Positions 17,578-26,484 are shown, counted from the first letter of the stretch. The stretch: 64,000 nucleotides of DNA from Prevotella heparinolytica (GCF_004342845.1 NZ_SLXB01000008.1:1-64000), one strand, 5' to 3'. The notes: generated by a model from the sequence alone, not told the origin. Numbers and translations: made by a program.

Positions 17578-18366
17578 ATGATAAAAGCTCTTTTTTTTGA
17601 CATCGACGGCACATTGGTCAGCTTTAAGACGCACGAAATACCCCTTCCGACCATCGAAGCGCTAACCGCCGCCAAAGCCAAAGGCATACATATTTTCATC
17701 TCAACAGGACGGCCGCCTGTCATCATCAACAACCTTTCGGCCTTGCAAGAAAGGAATCTGATAGACGGCTATATCACCATGAACGGGGCTTATTGCTTTG
17801 TAGAAGATACCGTCGTCTATAAAAGTCCCATCCCGACTGCCGAGGTGGACATTCTGACAGCCTTCTGCCACAATCGAAACATCCCATGCATCTTGGTTGA
17901 AGAGAACGACATCTACGTAAACCAACCGGACGAAATAGTGGAAGAGATTTTCCATAGACAACTAAAAGTGGATCCCATTGGAGCAAGACCTTATATCGGC
18001 AATCATTCGGGCCGAGAGATTTATCAGCTCACGCCATTCATCAATGCCGAAGAAGAACAGGCTCTACTGCCCACCCTTCCAAACTGTGAAATGGGGCGCT
18101 GGCATCCTGCTTTCGTCGACGTAACGGCCAGAGGAAACACCAAACAGAACGGAATTGACCGGATTAACCGCCATTTCAACATCCGGCGCGAGGAGGTCAT
18201 GGCTTTTGGCGATGGAGGAAACGATATCGGTATGTTGCGCCACGCCGGCATCGGCATAGCTATGGGAAACGCCCAAGAGGATGTGAAATCCGCTGCCGAC
18301 CACATAACCTCCGAAGTGGATGACAATGGCATAGCCAATGCCCTGAAACACTTCAAGATAATCTGA
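17578..18366 (+). CDS. Cof-type HAD-IIB family phosphatase
   Basis: A 262-residue HAD hydrolase. Motif I is FFDIDGTLVS (nucleophile Asp9), motif II is the Ser/Thr in HIFISTGRP, a Lys near KQNGIDRI is motif III, and motif IV is FGDGGNDIGMLRHAGIGIAMGNA. The cap between about residues 85 and 185 is of the C2B (IIB) kind. Such enzymes dephosphorylate sugar phosphates or flavin/pyridoxal phosphates in the cytoplasm; the exact substrate cannot be read from sequence. It has its own promoter, and the helicase gene starts 51 nt after its stop. Confidence 0.93.
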   Translation: MIKALFFDIDGTLVSFKTHEIPLPTIEALTAAKAKGIHIFISTGRPPVIINNLSALQERNLIDGYITMNGAYCFVEDTVVYKSPIPTAEVDILTAFCHNRNIPCILVEENDIYVNQPDEIVEEIFHRQLKVDPIGARPYIGNHSGREIYQLTPFINAEEEQALLPTLPNCEMGRWHPAFVDVTARGNTKQNGIDRINRHFNIRREEVMAFGDGGNDIGMLRHAGIGIAMGNAQEDVKSAADHITSEVDDNGIANALKHFKII

Positions 18367-18417
18367 TATCAGACAACAAGAACAGAACGCGAATCATTAA
18401 TTAACTCCTGCCGAACA

Positions 18418-20160
18418 TTGAACTTCGTTCCCGATAGCCAGAATAAAGAGTTTCAAGATGCCTTGCAGCTCATCCAATACACCCGCCAGTCCGTCTTTCT
18501 GACGGGCAAGGCAGGTACGGGGAAATCCACTTTCCTGCGCCACATTTGCAACATCACGAAGAAGAAACATGTGGTACTGGCTCCCACAGGCATTGCCGCC
18601 ATCAATGCCGGGGGCAGCACGCTGCACAGCTTCTTCAAACTGCCTTTTTATCCTTTACTGCCCGAAGACCCTAACCTCAGCCTGCAACGGGGACGCATCC
18701 ACGAGTTCCTCAAATATACCAAGACTCATCGCAAATTGCTTGAAGAGCTGGAGCTTGTCATCATCGACGAGATTTCCATGGTACGTGCAGACATCATCGA
18801 TGCGATGGACCGTATTCTACGTGTCTATTCCCACAACCTGCGCGAGCCTTTCGGTGGCAAGCAGATACTGCTGGTGGGCGACGTTTTCCAGTTGGAACCG
18901 GTTGTAAAAGGAGATGAGCGGGAAATACTGAACCGTTTCTATCCCACCCCTTACTTCTTCTCGGCAAAAGTATTCAGTCAGATAGACCTTGTATCCATTG
19001 AATTGCAAAAAGTATATCGCCAAACCGACAAAGTATTTATCAACGTATTGGATCATATCCGCAACAACACAGTCAACTCCTCCGACCTGCAACTGCTGAA
19101 TACCCGCTATGGCACACAAATCGAACAATCGGAAGCAGACATGTACATCACCCTCGCCACCCGCCGTGATAATGTGGACTATATCAATGATAAGAAGTTG
19201 GCAGAACTTCCCGGTGAGCCGGTCAGCCTCCATGGTGAAATCAAGGGCGACTTTCCGGAAAGCAGCCTCCCCACTTCTCAAGAACTCACTATGAAACCCG
19301 GCGCACAAATCATCTTCATCAAGAATGATTTCGATCGTCGTTGGGTAAACGGAACCATCGGTGTCATCAGCGGTTTCGACCCCATGGAGGAAACAATCTA
19401 CATTATTACTGATGACGGCAAGGAGGTAGACGTAAAACGAGAATCGTGGCGAAACATCCGCTATAAATATAACGAAGAGAAGAAACAGGTTGAGGAAGAG
19501 GAACTGGGTACATTCACTCAATACCCTATACGCCTGGCATGGGCCATCACCGTGCATAAGAGCCAAGGACTGACCTTCAGCCGAGTGGTCATCGACTTCA
19601 CCGGCGGTGTATTTGCCGGCGGACAGACCTATGTAGCCCTCAGCCGCTGTACGGCACTCGAAGGCATACAACTGAAGAAACCCGTCAGTCGCGCCGACAT
19701 ATTCGTTCGCCCTGAGATTGTCAGCTTCGCAGCGCGTTTCAACAATCAGGCTGCCATTGACCGCGCCTTGAAACAGGCGCAGGCAGACGTGCAATATGTT
19801 GCTGCCACCAAAGCCTTCGACAAAGGCGACTTCGACACCTTCCTGAACGAGTTCTTTAAGGCCATTCACTCACGCTACGATATAGAAAAGCCCAATATCC
19901 AGCGCCTCATCCGCCGGAAGCTCCACACCATCAACACGCTGCGAGAAGAGAACCGAGCCTTGAAGCAAGCTGCTCTGGAGAAAGAGAAAGCGTTAGTGAA
20001 ATATGCCCGCGAATACATCCAGATGGGCGATGAATGCTTGAAGCTGGACATGAAAGAGGCTGCCATGAGGAACTACAACAAGGCCGTCACCCTATGTCCC
20101 AAGTTCAAGGAAGCCTGGAAGAAGATAAAGAAGCTGGAAAAGGAAATGCTTAATAGGTAA
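18418..20160 (+). CDS. PIF1-like helicase with C-terminal TPR-like tail
   Basis: A 580-residue superfamily 1 helicase. Walker A is LTGKAGTGKSTFLRHI, Walker B is ELVIIDEISMVRADIIDAMDRIL, motif III is ILLVGDVFQLEPV, and motif VI region is WAITVHKSQGLTFSRVVIDFTGGVFAGGQTYVALSRCTALEGI, typical of the PIF1/RecD-like group that unwinds DNA and DNA-RNA structures such as G-quadruplexes. The last ~80 residues form a coiled coil (RLIRRKLHTINTLREENRALKQ) and one TPR-like repeat (YIQMGDECLKLDMKEAAMRNYNKAVTLCPKFKEAW). The start appears to be a TTG (18418); no upstream ATG is in frame before the previous gene. Confidence 0.9.
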   Translation: MNFVPDSQNKEFQDALQLIQYTRQSVFLTGKAGTGKSTFLRHICNITKKKHVVLAPTGIAAINAGGSTLHSFFKLPFYPLLPEDPNLSLQRGRIHEFLKYTKTHRKLLEELELVIIDEISMVRADIIDAMDRILRVYSHNLREPFGGKQILLVGDVFQLEPVVKGDEREILNRFYPTPYFFSAKVFSQIDLVSIELQKVYRQTDKVFINVLDHIRNNTVNSSDLQLLNTRYGTQIEQSEADMYITLATRRDNVDYINDKKLAELPGEPVSLHGEIKGDFPESSLPTSQELTMKPGAQIIFIKNDFDRRWVNGTIGVISGFDPMEETIYIITDDGKEVDVKRESWRNIRYKYNEEKKQVEEEELGTFTQYPIRLAWAITVHKSQGLTFSRVVIDFTGGVFAGGQTYVALSRCTALEGIQLKKPVSRADIFVRPEIVSFAARFNNQAAIDRALKQAQADVQYVAATKAFDKGDFDTFLNEFFKAIHSRYDIEKPNIQRLIRRKLHTINTLREENRALKQAALEKEKALVKYAREYIQMGDECLKLDMKEAAMRNYNKAVTLCPKFKEAWKKIKKLEKEMLNR

Positions 20161-20225
20161 AAACTTTGGTTATAAGCGTTTATTCTCTATTTTTGTATTA
20201 TATATAATCCATATTCCTAACAACC

Positions 20226-20837
20226 ATGCTTCTGAAACTCTATGAAAAGAATAACAATGCTGCCGACCTTCAACAGGTTATCGATATTTTGAATGACGGT
20301 GGCATCATTATCTATCCTACCGACACGATGTATGCCATCGGTTGTCATGGACTGAAAGAACGCGCCATCGAACGCATCTGTCGTCTCAAAGATATAGACC
20401 CGAAGAAGAATAACCTCTCCATCATCTGTTACGACTTGAGTAAGGTTAGCGAGTATGCCAAAGTGGACAATGCCACTTTCAAGCTGATGAAGCGCAACCT
20501 TCCCGGCCCTTTCACCTTTATTCTGGCAGGTACTACCCGGCTTCCCAAGATATTCCGCAATCGCAAAGAAGTAGGCATCCGCATGCCCGACAATGCCATC
20601 ATTCAGGAAATAGCCCGTCTGTTGGATGCTCCTATCATGACCGCCACACTACCTCACGACGAGCACGAAGACATAGAATATTGCACCGATCCTGAACTGA
20701 TAGAAGAAAAATACGGAACCGCCGTCAATTTAATAATCGACGGCGGTATCGGCAGCACCGACCTTTCTACGGTGGTGGACTGCACTAATGGAGAGATAGA
20801 AATTGTACGACAAGGAACAGGATGGTTGGATGAATGA
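20226..20837 (+). CDS. Sua5/YciO/YrdC family protein (threonylcarbamoyl-AMP synthase type)
   Basis: A 203-residue protein with the YrdC fold: GGIIIYPTDTMYAIGCHGLKERAIERICRLKDIDPKKNNLSIIC carries the PTDTxYGxG-like ATP/threonine site (here PTDTMYAIG) and the KxR...K(N)N substrate loop; LPGPFTFILAG follows, as do the RMPDN and STVVD motifs. The family makes threonylcarbamoyl-AMP for the t6A37 tRNA modification; the YciO subgroup may have another role, and the short length without a Sua5 domain fits either. Convergent with the DUF349 gene, whose end lies 5 bp away. Confidence 0.85.
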   Translation: MLLKLYEKNNNAADLQQVIDILNDGGIIIYPTDTMYAIGCHGLKERAIERICRLKDIDPKKNNLSIICYDLSKVSEYAKVDNATFKLMKRNLPGPFTFILAGTTRLPKIFRNRKEVGIRMPDNAIIQEIARLLDAPIMTATLPHDEHEDIEYCTDPELIEEKYGTAVNLIIDGGIGSTDLSTVVDCTNGEIEIVRQGTGWLDE

Positions 20838-20842
20838 CATCA

Positions 20843-22696
20843 TCACTCCCTGCTTTCAATATTCTCGTCAATCACCTTGATTTTCTCTTTGACGAGTTCG
20901 ATATCCGCTTTCAGTTTTTCCACCTTGCGGTTAATTTCCGTCAGTAGATTATTGCCTTTTTTGGACGACGCTGTGAGGAATCCGAGATTGTTCTCGTAAG
21001 TCTGCAGTTCACTCTTCATATTTTCAAAGGCACGCATCAACTTCTCACGCTCGCGATAAAGAGCTTGCGGACTGTTTTCCTGAATGGAAACAACTGTTGA
21101 TTTGAAGTTACTTAATTTTTTGTTCGATGCACTGATATTGAATTGGTTGAACAGTTTATCGATCCGATTGTGATATTGCTTATAGATTTTATCCTTTTCT
21201 TTGAAAGGCACATGTCCGATACTATTCCACTCCTTCATCAGATTGCGCACCAATTGTGAGGCTTCTTCTGTATCCATTTCATCGCTAATCGCGTCCAGCT
21301 GTTCGATGACAGCCCTTTTCTTTTCCAGATTATCATACTCCACGGAACGTTGAGAAGAAGCAGCTTTATTCTTTTGTTCGAAGAAATAATCGCAAGCAGA
21401 GATAAAGCGTTTCCACACGGCATCCGAATATTTTTTCGTCACCGGTCCGATGGTCTTCCATTCCTTTTGAAGCTTGGTCAGCTCGTCAGCGGTCTGTTTC
21501 CAATCCGTGCTCTCTTTCAGCGCCTCCGCCTTTTCACACAACAGCCGTTTCTTTTCCAGATTTTCGGCCATGCTCTCCTTCAAGGTCTTCACAAACTCAC
21601 CTTTCTTGCGGAAGAATTCATCACACGCTTTGCGGAAGCGTTCGAAGATTCTCACGTTCATCTTTTGCGGAGCAAAGCCGATGGTTTTCCATTTATTTTG
21701 AAGGGCGATGATTTCCTGCGTCTTATTCTCCCAAGAAGCAAAGTTTGTCAGTTCGCTATAATCAATGGCCTCGATGATTTCACAAATCACAGTTTTTTGG
21801 TCCAGATTATTTTGCTCCACTTCTTTCAATGCTTCGAAATGTTGCTGGTGACGACGGTTTACGGCAGTAGAAGCAGCCTTGAAACGCACCCAGATTTCAT
21901 CGCGTAACTCTTTGGCCACCGGCCCCGTATCACGAAATTCCTGATGCAACTTTTGCAACTGATGGAAAGCTGAAACCACATCAGCTTCATCCGCCAACTT
22001 CTCGGCTGCATCACACAAATGCATCTTGATTTCCAAGTTTTTCTTGAAGTCATACTCACGAAACTCATTGTTCAGCTTCAAGAGGTCATAGAACTTCTCT
22101 ACATACAACTGATAGTTTTTCCAAAGTTCATTGATTTTTCCTTGCGGCAACAAGGTCACCTCGTTCCACTGCTGTTGCAGTTTCTTAAATTCCGTATAGT
22201 TTTTGTTCGGGTCATCGGGAGATTCCACCAACTCCTTTAGTTCTTCAATGATGGAAAGCTTGATTTGCAGATTCATCTCTTTCTGCTTTTCCTGTTCGGC
22301 CACAAATGCACTTCTCTTTTCTTTGATGACGGACATGACATGTTTAAACTCCTCTTCCAAGCTGTCTGCCTGCGGAATAAAATCTTCCGCCGCCCCACCG
22401 TTTTCCACAAACAACTTTCTCGCAACCTCTTGTTCGGCATTGTGCAATCTGTAGAAAATTTGCTTCAAGGTGTCTATCTCCGGTTTCGCCGCATTCTCCA
22501 CATCAGCAGCCATTTCTTTCAGCTTGACCAGGATTTCCTCCTTTGTGAGTTTCCGGTCAGATTCTACCGGCTTTGTTGAAACAACTTCTTCAGCGGGAGT
22601 TTCCGTAACTTTATTATCGGAAACCTCTGCTGCTTTTTTTTCTTCTTCTAACTCTACCTTTTTTTCAGGGAGATTAGTGTCATGAGCGTCCATCAT
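20843..22696 (-). CDS. DUF349 repeat coiled-coil protein
   Basis: A 617-residue, highly charged helical protein. An acidic, low-complexity N-terminus (about 1-60, Glu/Lys/Val/Pro-rich) precedes five or so repeats of about 70-75 residues with the pattern W-x-x-x-x-x-L-x-x-x-W-K-x-I-G/P (for example LTKLQKEWKTIGPVTKKYSDAVWKRFISACDYFFEQK and IIALQNKWKTIGFAPQKMNVRIFERFRKACDEFFRKK), characteristic of DUF349. A coiled-coil tail follows (about 540-617). Function is unknown; cytoplasmic by lack of a signal. An ATG at 22693 is an alternative start. mgtE lies 115 bp upstream on the same strand. Confidence 0.9.
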   Translation of the reverse strand: MMDAHDTNLPEKKVELEEEKKAAEVSDNKVTETPAEEVVSTKPVESDRKLTKEEILVKLKEMAADVENAAKPEIDTLKQIFYRLHNAEQEVARKLFVENGGAAEDFIPQADSLEEEFKHVMSVIKEKRSAFVAEQEKQKEMNLQIKLSIIEELKELVESPDDPNKNYTEFKKLQQQWNEVTLLPQGKINELWKNYQLYVEKFYDLLKLNNEFREYDFKKNLEIKMHLCDAAEKLADEADVVSAFHQLQKLHQEFRDTGPVAKELRDEIWVRFKAASTAVNRRHQQHFEALKEVEQNNLDQKTVICEIIEAIDYSELTNFASWENKTQEIIALQNKWKTIGFAPQKMNVRIFERFRKACDEFFRKKGEFVKTLKESMAENLEKKRLLCEKAEALKESTDWKQTADELTKLQKEWKTIGPVTKKYSDAVWKRFISACDYFFEQKNKAASSQRSVEYDNLEKKRAVIEQLDAISDEMDTEEASQLVRNLMKEWNSIGHVPFKEKDKIYKQYHNRIDKLFNQFNISASNKKLSNFKSTVVSIQENSPQALYREREKLMRAFENMKSELQTYENNLGFLTASSKKGNNLLTEINRKVEKLKADIELVKEKIKVIDENIESRE

Positions 22697-22711
22697 TGTA
22701 TTTATTTTTAG

Positions 22712-22730
22712 TAACGGGGGAAACCCGTTA
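22712..22730. other. hairpin between mgtE and the DUF349 gene
   Basis: Perfect 7-bp inverted repeat TAACGGG/CCCGTTA with a 5-nt centre, in the 115-bp gap between two minus-strand genes. It lacks a T-run on the minus strand, so attenuation is possible but a terminator is not clear. Confidence 0.35.
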
Positions 22731-22811
22731 GGGTTACATCAGACTACAAATTAATGAAATAAAAAGATTACTTCATATATTTTTCCTTAATATTTTCTCT
22801 TTTTCTTCCAT

Positions 22812-24158
22812 TTATGATAACAGCACGGTAATACCCATGTAAAGCATCATGCCTATAATGTCATTGGTAATTGAAATAAACGGACCGGTAGCGATGGCCG
22901 GATCAACCTTCAACTTCTCCAATGTCATGGGCACCAACGTACCGAAGATAGAAGCGAACATCACGACCGCAAAGAGACTGATGGAAACGGAGTAAGTGAC
23001 CGTGGCCGTTGCCCCGAAGCGGATAAAATTATAAATATATACCAACAAAGAAATAATGGTGGCATTGATGGCCGCCACAACAGATTCCTTAGCAATCTGC
23101 TTGAAAGTATCTTTAGCCTCCAAGGAACTGTTGGCCAGTCCTTGCACGATGATGGCCGAAGACTGGGTTCCCACGTTTCCACCCGTACCGCCTATCAACG
23201 GAATGTAGAGAGCCATTTCGGGATGAGCGGCAAAAGTAGTATCAAAGTTGCCCAATATCATAGAGTTGCCTATACCGCCCAACATGCCGATGAGCAACCA
23301 CGGCAGGCGGGCAGATGTCTGACGCATTACGTTGTCGTCTGTCTCCACATCCTGAGACAAACCCGAAGCCAACTGGTAGTCGCGTTCCGACTGTTCACGC
23401 ACCTCATCCATGACATCGTCCACAGTGATCTGTCCCACCAGACGCCCTATACTGTCTATCACAGGAACCGCCACCAAGTCGTACTTTTCGATGACCTGCA
23501 CCACTTCGTCGATGGAAGTGTCTACATGGACGGAAATAGGGTCTTTCTTCATCACATGTTTCACCTTAGAGACAGACGGAGAGGTTATCATTTTCTTCAA
23601 CGGAAAGACTCCTTGCAGGCGGTCTTCATCGTCGATGACATACACGTAATAGATTTCGTCCAGTTTTTCAGCTTGCAAGCGCATCTCTTTCAGGCACTCC
23701 GGCATACTCCAATTCTCATTGACGGTCACCATCTCGGTTCCCATCAATCCACCGGCCGTGTCTTCATCATACTTCAACAAGTCTACGATGTCTCCCGCCT
23801 GTTCAATGTCCTCGATGTGCGAAAGGATTTCCTCCTGCTTTTCCTCATCAAGTTCGCGTATCAGGTCTACGGCATCGTCCGTATCCATGTAATCAACGAA
23901 GCGCTTGGCAATGGTCTCCGAAGGAAGGATTTCCAGAAATTCTTTCCGGACATCTTCATCCATCTCCACCAACACGTCGGCTGCGGTTTCATTGTCCAGA
24001 AGACGGTAGACGAAACGGGCCTCCTCCGAATCAAGGTCATTGCATAGCTCCGCAATATCCGCCGGGTGGAGGTCAATCAAAAGCGCCTTGACAGTATCTG
24101 CGTCCTTTTCTTCAATCAGCCCTTTGACTCTATCTATATATTCTTCAGTTATTTCCAT
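22812..24158 (-). CDS. mgtE: magnesium transporter MgtE
   Basis: A 448-residue protein in the usual MgtE order: an acidic N-terminal superhelical domain (about 1-125; HPADIAELCNDLDSEEARFVYRLLD), two CBS domains (about 130-250; DDEDRLQGVFPLKKMITSPSVSKVKHVMKKDPISVHVDTSIDEVVQVIEKYDLVAVPVIDSIGRLVGQITVDDVMDEV), and five membrane helices (about 280-448). The pore helix motifs PLIGGTGGNVGTQSSAIIVQGLA and KLKVDPAIATGPFISITNDIIGMMLYMGI are intact. It imports Mg2+ across the inner membrane, with CBS and N domains closing the pore at high internal Mg2+. rsmA is immediately upstream on the same strand. Confidence 0.96.
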   Translation of the reverse strand: MEITEEYIDRVKGLIEEKDADTVKALLIDLHPADIAELCNDLDSEEARFVYRLLDNETAADVLVEMDEDVRKEFLEILPSETIAKRFVDYMDTDDAVDLIRELDEEKQEEILSHIEDIEQAGDIVDLLKYDEDTAGGLMGTEMVTVNENWSMPECLKEMRLQAEKLDEIYYVYVIDDEDRLQGVFPLKKMITSPSVSKVKHVMKKDPISVHVDTSIDEVVQVIEKYDLVAVPVIDSIGRLVGQITVDDVMDEVREQSERDYQLASGLSQDVETDDNVMRQTSARLPWLLIGMLGGIGNSMILGNFDTTFAAHPEMALYIPLIGGTGGNVGTQSSAIIVQGLANSSLEAKDTFKQIAKESVVAAINATIISLLVYIYNFIRFGATATVTYSVSISLFAVVMFASIFGTLVPMTLEKLKVDPAIATGPFISITNDIIGMMLYMGITVLLS

Positions 24159-24170
24159 GTGTAAATCAGT

Positions 24171-24233
24171 GATGAGTGATGAACGATTAACGATGAGTGA
24201 TGAGCGGTGAACGATAAGCGGTGAATCACTAAC
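24171..24233. repeat. three 21-bp tandem repeats between mgtE and rsmA
   Basis: Three units of exactly 21 bp (24171, 24192, 24213). Units 1 and 2 share GATGAGTGATGA and end in AAC; unit 3 starts GATAAGCGGTGA and ends in AAC. The array lies between the rsmA stop (24236) and the mgtE start. A related two-unit 14-bp repeat (TTAGTGATGAATGA, TTAGTGATGAATAA) is found at 53466-53493. Confidence 0.75.
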
Positions 24234-24235
24234 CG

Positions 24236-25027
24236 CTAACCACGTTTTTCCGGAACTGCTGCCACTCTGTTTGTCAAATCAATAAATTCTTGCACGGATA
24301 GTTGTTCGGGACGTTTGTTGAACAACGGATCTTCCGTCAGCGGACAATCTTTTCCAAGTATCGGTTTTATGGAGTTCCGCAATGTCTTACGGCGTTGGTT
24401 AAAGGTCGTCTTCACTATCTGTTTGAACAGTTTCTCGTCACATCCCAACGCTTGCGTTTCGTTGCGCGTCATGCGGATAACGGCACTCTTCACTTTCGGC
24501 GGAGGATTGAACACATGTTCGTGCACAGTGAACAGATACTCTACCTTGTACCATGCCTGTATCAGCACGCTCAATATGCCGTATGCCTTGTTGCCTGGCC
24601 CTGAGGCAATGCGTTCGGCCACCTCTTTCTGTATCATGCCCGTGCAACAGGGAATCAAGTCTTTATACTCCAGCATCTTGAAAAATATCTGGCTGGAAAT
24701 ATTATAAGGATAGTTTCCCGTCAGTACAAAAGGCCGACCGCCGAACAATCGTTGCAGGTTCATCTTGAGGAAATCGTCCTCGATGATATGGTCTTCCAAT
24801 TGCGAAAAGGCTTCCCTCAGATAAGCCACCGACTCGTAGTCCAGCTCCACCACTTTCACCTCACGCCCCTTAGGCAGGAGAAAACGTGTCAACACGCCCA
24901 TCCCCGGTCCTACTTCGAGAATAGGTATTTCGGGACAAGCATCCACCGTGTCGGCAATGTCCTGCGCCACCTTTCGGTCGTTCAGGAAATGTTGGCCGAG
25001 AAACTTTTTGGGTTTAACTAATCTCAT
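24236..25027 (-). CDS. rsmA: 16S rRNA dimethyladenosine transferase
   Basis: A 263-residue SAM-dependent methyltransferase that dimethylates two adjacent adenines near the 3' end of 16S rRNA during 30S maturation. KKFLGQHFLNDRKVAQDIADTV is the conserved N-terminus, ILEVGPGMGVLTRFLL is the SAM-binding motif I, EDDFLKMNL carries a motif III-like acid, and LTGNYPYNISSQIFFKML contains the catalytic NYPY motif (motif IV). The C-terminal helical domain (about 195-263) is present. Its stop codon abuts the 21-bp repeat array. Start at 25027 matches the family; a TACGTTTG -7 box lies 30 nt upstream. Confidence 0.96.
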   Translation of the reverse strand: MRLVKPKKFLGQHFLNDRKVAQDIADTVDACPEIPILEVGPGMGVLTRFLLPKGREVKVVELDYESVAYLREAFSQLEDHIIEDDFLKMNLQRLFGGRPFVLTGNYPYNISSQIFFKMLEYKDLIPCCTGMIQKEVAERIASGPGNKAYGILSVLIQAWYKVEYLFTVHEHVFNPPPKVKSAVIRMTRNETQALGCDEKLFKQIVKTTFNQRRKTLRNSIKPILGKDCPLTEDPLFNKRPEQLSVQEFIDLTNRVAAVPEKRG

Positions 25028-25043
25028 GTATCAACTAAATCAT

Positions 25044-25064
25044 TACTTTTGCTCCGCAAACGTA
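25044..25064. promoter_or_regulatory. face-to-face -7 boxes between rsmA and the UPF0104 gene
   Basis: TACTTTTG on the plus strand (25044-25051) and TACGTTTG on the minus strand (25057-25064) face each other across 5 bp. The minus box would serve rsmA (start 25027). A second minus box TACCTTTG lies at 25133-25140 inside a similar sequence, and an imperfect hairpin around ATTACAATCC/GGATTG-TTGTAAT lies between them. The plus box is 143 nt upstream of the divergent membrane-protein gene. Confidence 0.5.
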
Positions 25065-25193
25065 AGCCGTCATTCGTCATTACAATCCCTACGGATTGGT
25101 TTTGTAATGAGGCATAACCTGCTTTTGCGGAACAAAGGTAATTCTTTTCAACGAAGAATAAAGAATGATGAATGAAGAATTTGGATATATCAG

Positions 25194-26210
25194 ATGAAGA
25201 AACTGCTGAAAAAGACACTGAAAGCCGTACTGCCCATCCTTTTGGGGGGATTTATCCTTTATTGGGTATATCGTGATTTTGACTTCGGAAGGGTGAAGAC
25301 AGTGCTTCTGCACGCCACAAACTGGTGGTGGATGCTTTATTCTCTCTTGTTCGGTGTCATGAGTCATGTGTTTCGCGGCTGGCGTTGGAAACAGACATTG
25401 GCGCCTTTGAATGCCCATCCCAAGACGAACGATTGCGTGGATGCCATTTTTGTGTCGTACGCGGCCAATCTGATACTGCCCCGTTTGGGCGAGGTGTCGC
25501 GTTGCGGCGTGCTTGCCAGATACGACAACGTGTCCTTTGCCAAATCGCTGGGGACGGTAGTAACCGAGCGGCTGGTCGATACACTCTGCATCTTGCTGAT
25601 TATGGGTATCACCTTTCTGCTGCAAATGCCGGTATTTTTCCGTTTCTTTGAAGAAACGGGCACAAAAATCCCCTCATTGCTGCATCTGGTCACCTCTCCT
25701 TGGTTTTATGTCGTGCTTTTCTGCATCATCGGAGTGGCGGTGCTTCTTTATTTCTTGCTGCGGATGCTCTCTTTTTTTGAAAAAGTGAAAGGGGTCGTAC
25801 TGAATGTGTGGGAAGGGGTGATGTCGCTCCGGAAAGTAAAAAACATCCCGTTATTCATCCTTTACACCCTGCTCATCTGGATTTGCTATTTCTACCATTT
25901 CTATATCACCTTTTACTGCTTTCCTTTTACGGAACAGCTTAGCTACCTTGCCGGATTGGTGATGTTTGTAGGCGGCACTTTTGCCGTCATTGTCCCTACG
26001 CCGAACGGTGCAGGGTCTTGGCACTTTGCCGTCATCACCATGATGATGCTTTATGGAGTGAATGCCACGGATGCCGGCATTTTTGCACTGATAGTGCATG
26101 GCGTACAGACATTGCTGGTCATCGTATTGGGCATTTGGGGATGGATGCACCTTTCGTTGACAAACCGGACGAAGAGCGACAAAACGGTAACAGAAGATGC
26201 TGTAAAATAA
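25194..26210 (+). CDS. UPF0104 / lysylphosphatidylglycerol-synthase-TM family membrane protein
   Basis: A 338-residue integral membrane protein with about eight hydrophobic segments. Family features visible are the N-terminal VLPILLGGFILYWVYRDFDF segment, FRGWRWKQTLAP, SYAANLILPRLGEVSRCGVLARYDNVSFAKSLGTVVTERLVDTLCILL, and PTPNGAGSWHF near the C-terminus. The fold is that of the flippase domain of MprF and of YbhN/AglD2 proteins; lipid or glycolipid translocation is likely but the substrate is unknown. It is divergent from rsmA and seems monocistronic. Confidence 0.88.
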   Translation: MKKLLKKTLKAVLPILLGGFILYWVYRDFDFGRVKTVLLHATNWWWMLYSLLFGVMSHVFRGWRWKQTLAPLNAHPKTNDCVDAIFVSYAANLILPRLGEVSRCGVLARYDNVSFAKSLGTVVTERLVDTLCILLIMGITFLLQMPVFFRFFEETGTKIPSLLHLVTSPWFYVVLFCIIGVAVLLYFLLRMLSFFEKVKGVVLNVWEGVMSLRKVKNIPLFILYTLLIWICYFYHFYITFYCFPFTEQLSYLAGLVMFVGGTFAVIVPTPNGAGSWHFAVITMMMLYGVNATDAGIFALIVHGVQTLLVIVLGIWGWMHLSLTNRTKSDKTVTEDAVK

Positions 26211-26276
26211 AAAAGGGAAGTCTCACGACTTCCACAATTCTTCTAACCTTAAATCTAAATCTCTATGAAAAAAACG
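26206..26276 (-). ncRNA. candidate small RNA downstream of the HTCS genes
   Basis: About 70 nt on the minus strand between a TATCTTTG -7 box (26282-26289) and a terminator. The terminator stem is GGAAGTC/GACTTCC (26216-26222 and 26227-26233) with a 4-nt loop, followed on the minus strand by CCCTTTTTTATTTT. The interior (TTTAGATTTAAGG, TTAGAAG) has no start codon with a useful frame on this strand. On the plus strand a short frame begins MKKTCCKDS, but it reads against both signals. The terminator may also end read-through from the hybrid sensor genes. The 26290-26484 remainder shows nothing I can support. Confidence 0.5.
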
Positions 26277-26281
26277 TGTTG

Positions 26282-26289
26282 CAAAGATA
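26282..26289 (-). promoter_or_regulatory. -7 box of the candidate small RNA
   Basis: Minus-strand TATCTTTG within TATCTTTGCAACA, identical over 13 nt to the box of the candidate RNA at 13.4 kb. Confidence 0.5.
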
Positions 26290-26484
26290 GCGTTTTATTG
26301 CACACGACATTCCCTCCAAACCCTATAAAGAAGAAAAATATATATAATATATGCTAAAACAGACTTGTTTAATGGTATAGATTCACTTCTTCGTTCAATT
26401 ATGGAGGTTGTAAACATGCCGGTGTCGCATCTTCCTCCCTACGGGATAGCACCTTCACCGTCTGCCACCGCTAATCCCTAATCG

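Noticed and set aside
18817..19869. A 350-codon minus-strand open frame
   Set aside because: It is fully antisense to the helicase gene, with no motif of its own.
23142..24047. A 301-codon plus-strand open frame
   Set aside because: It is the antisense shadow of mgtE.
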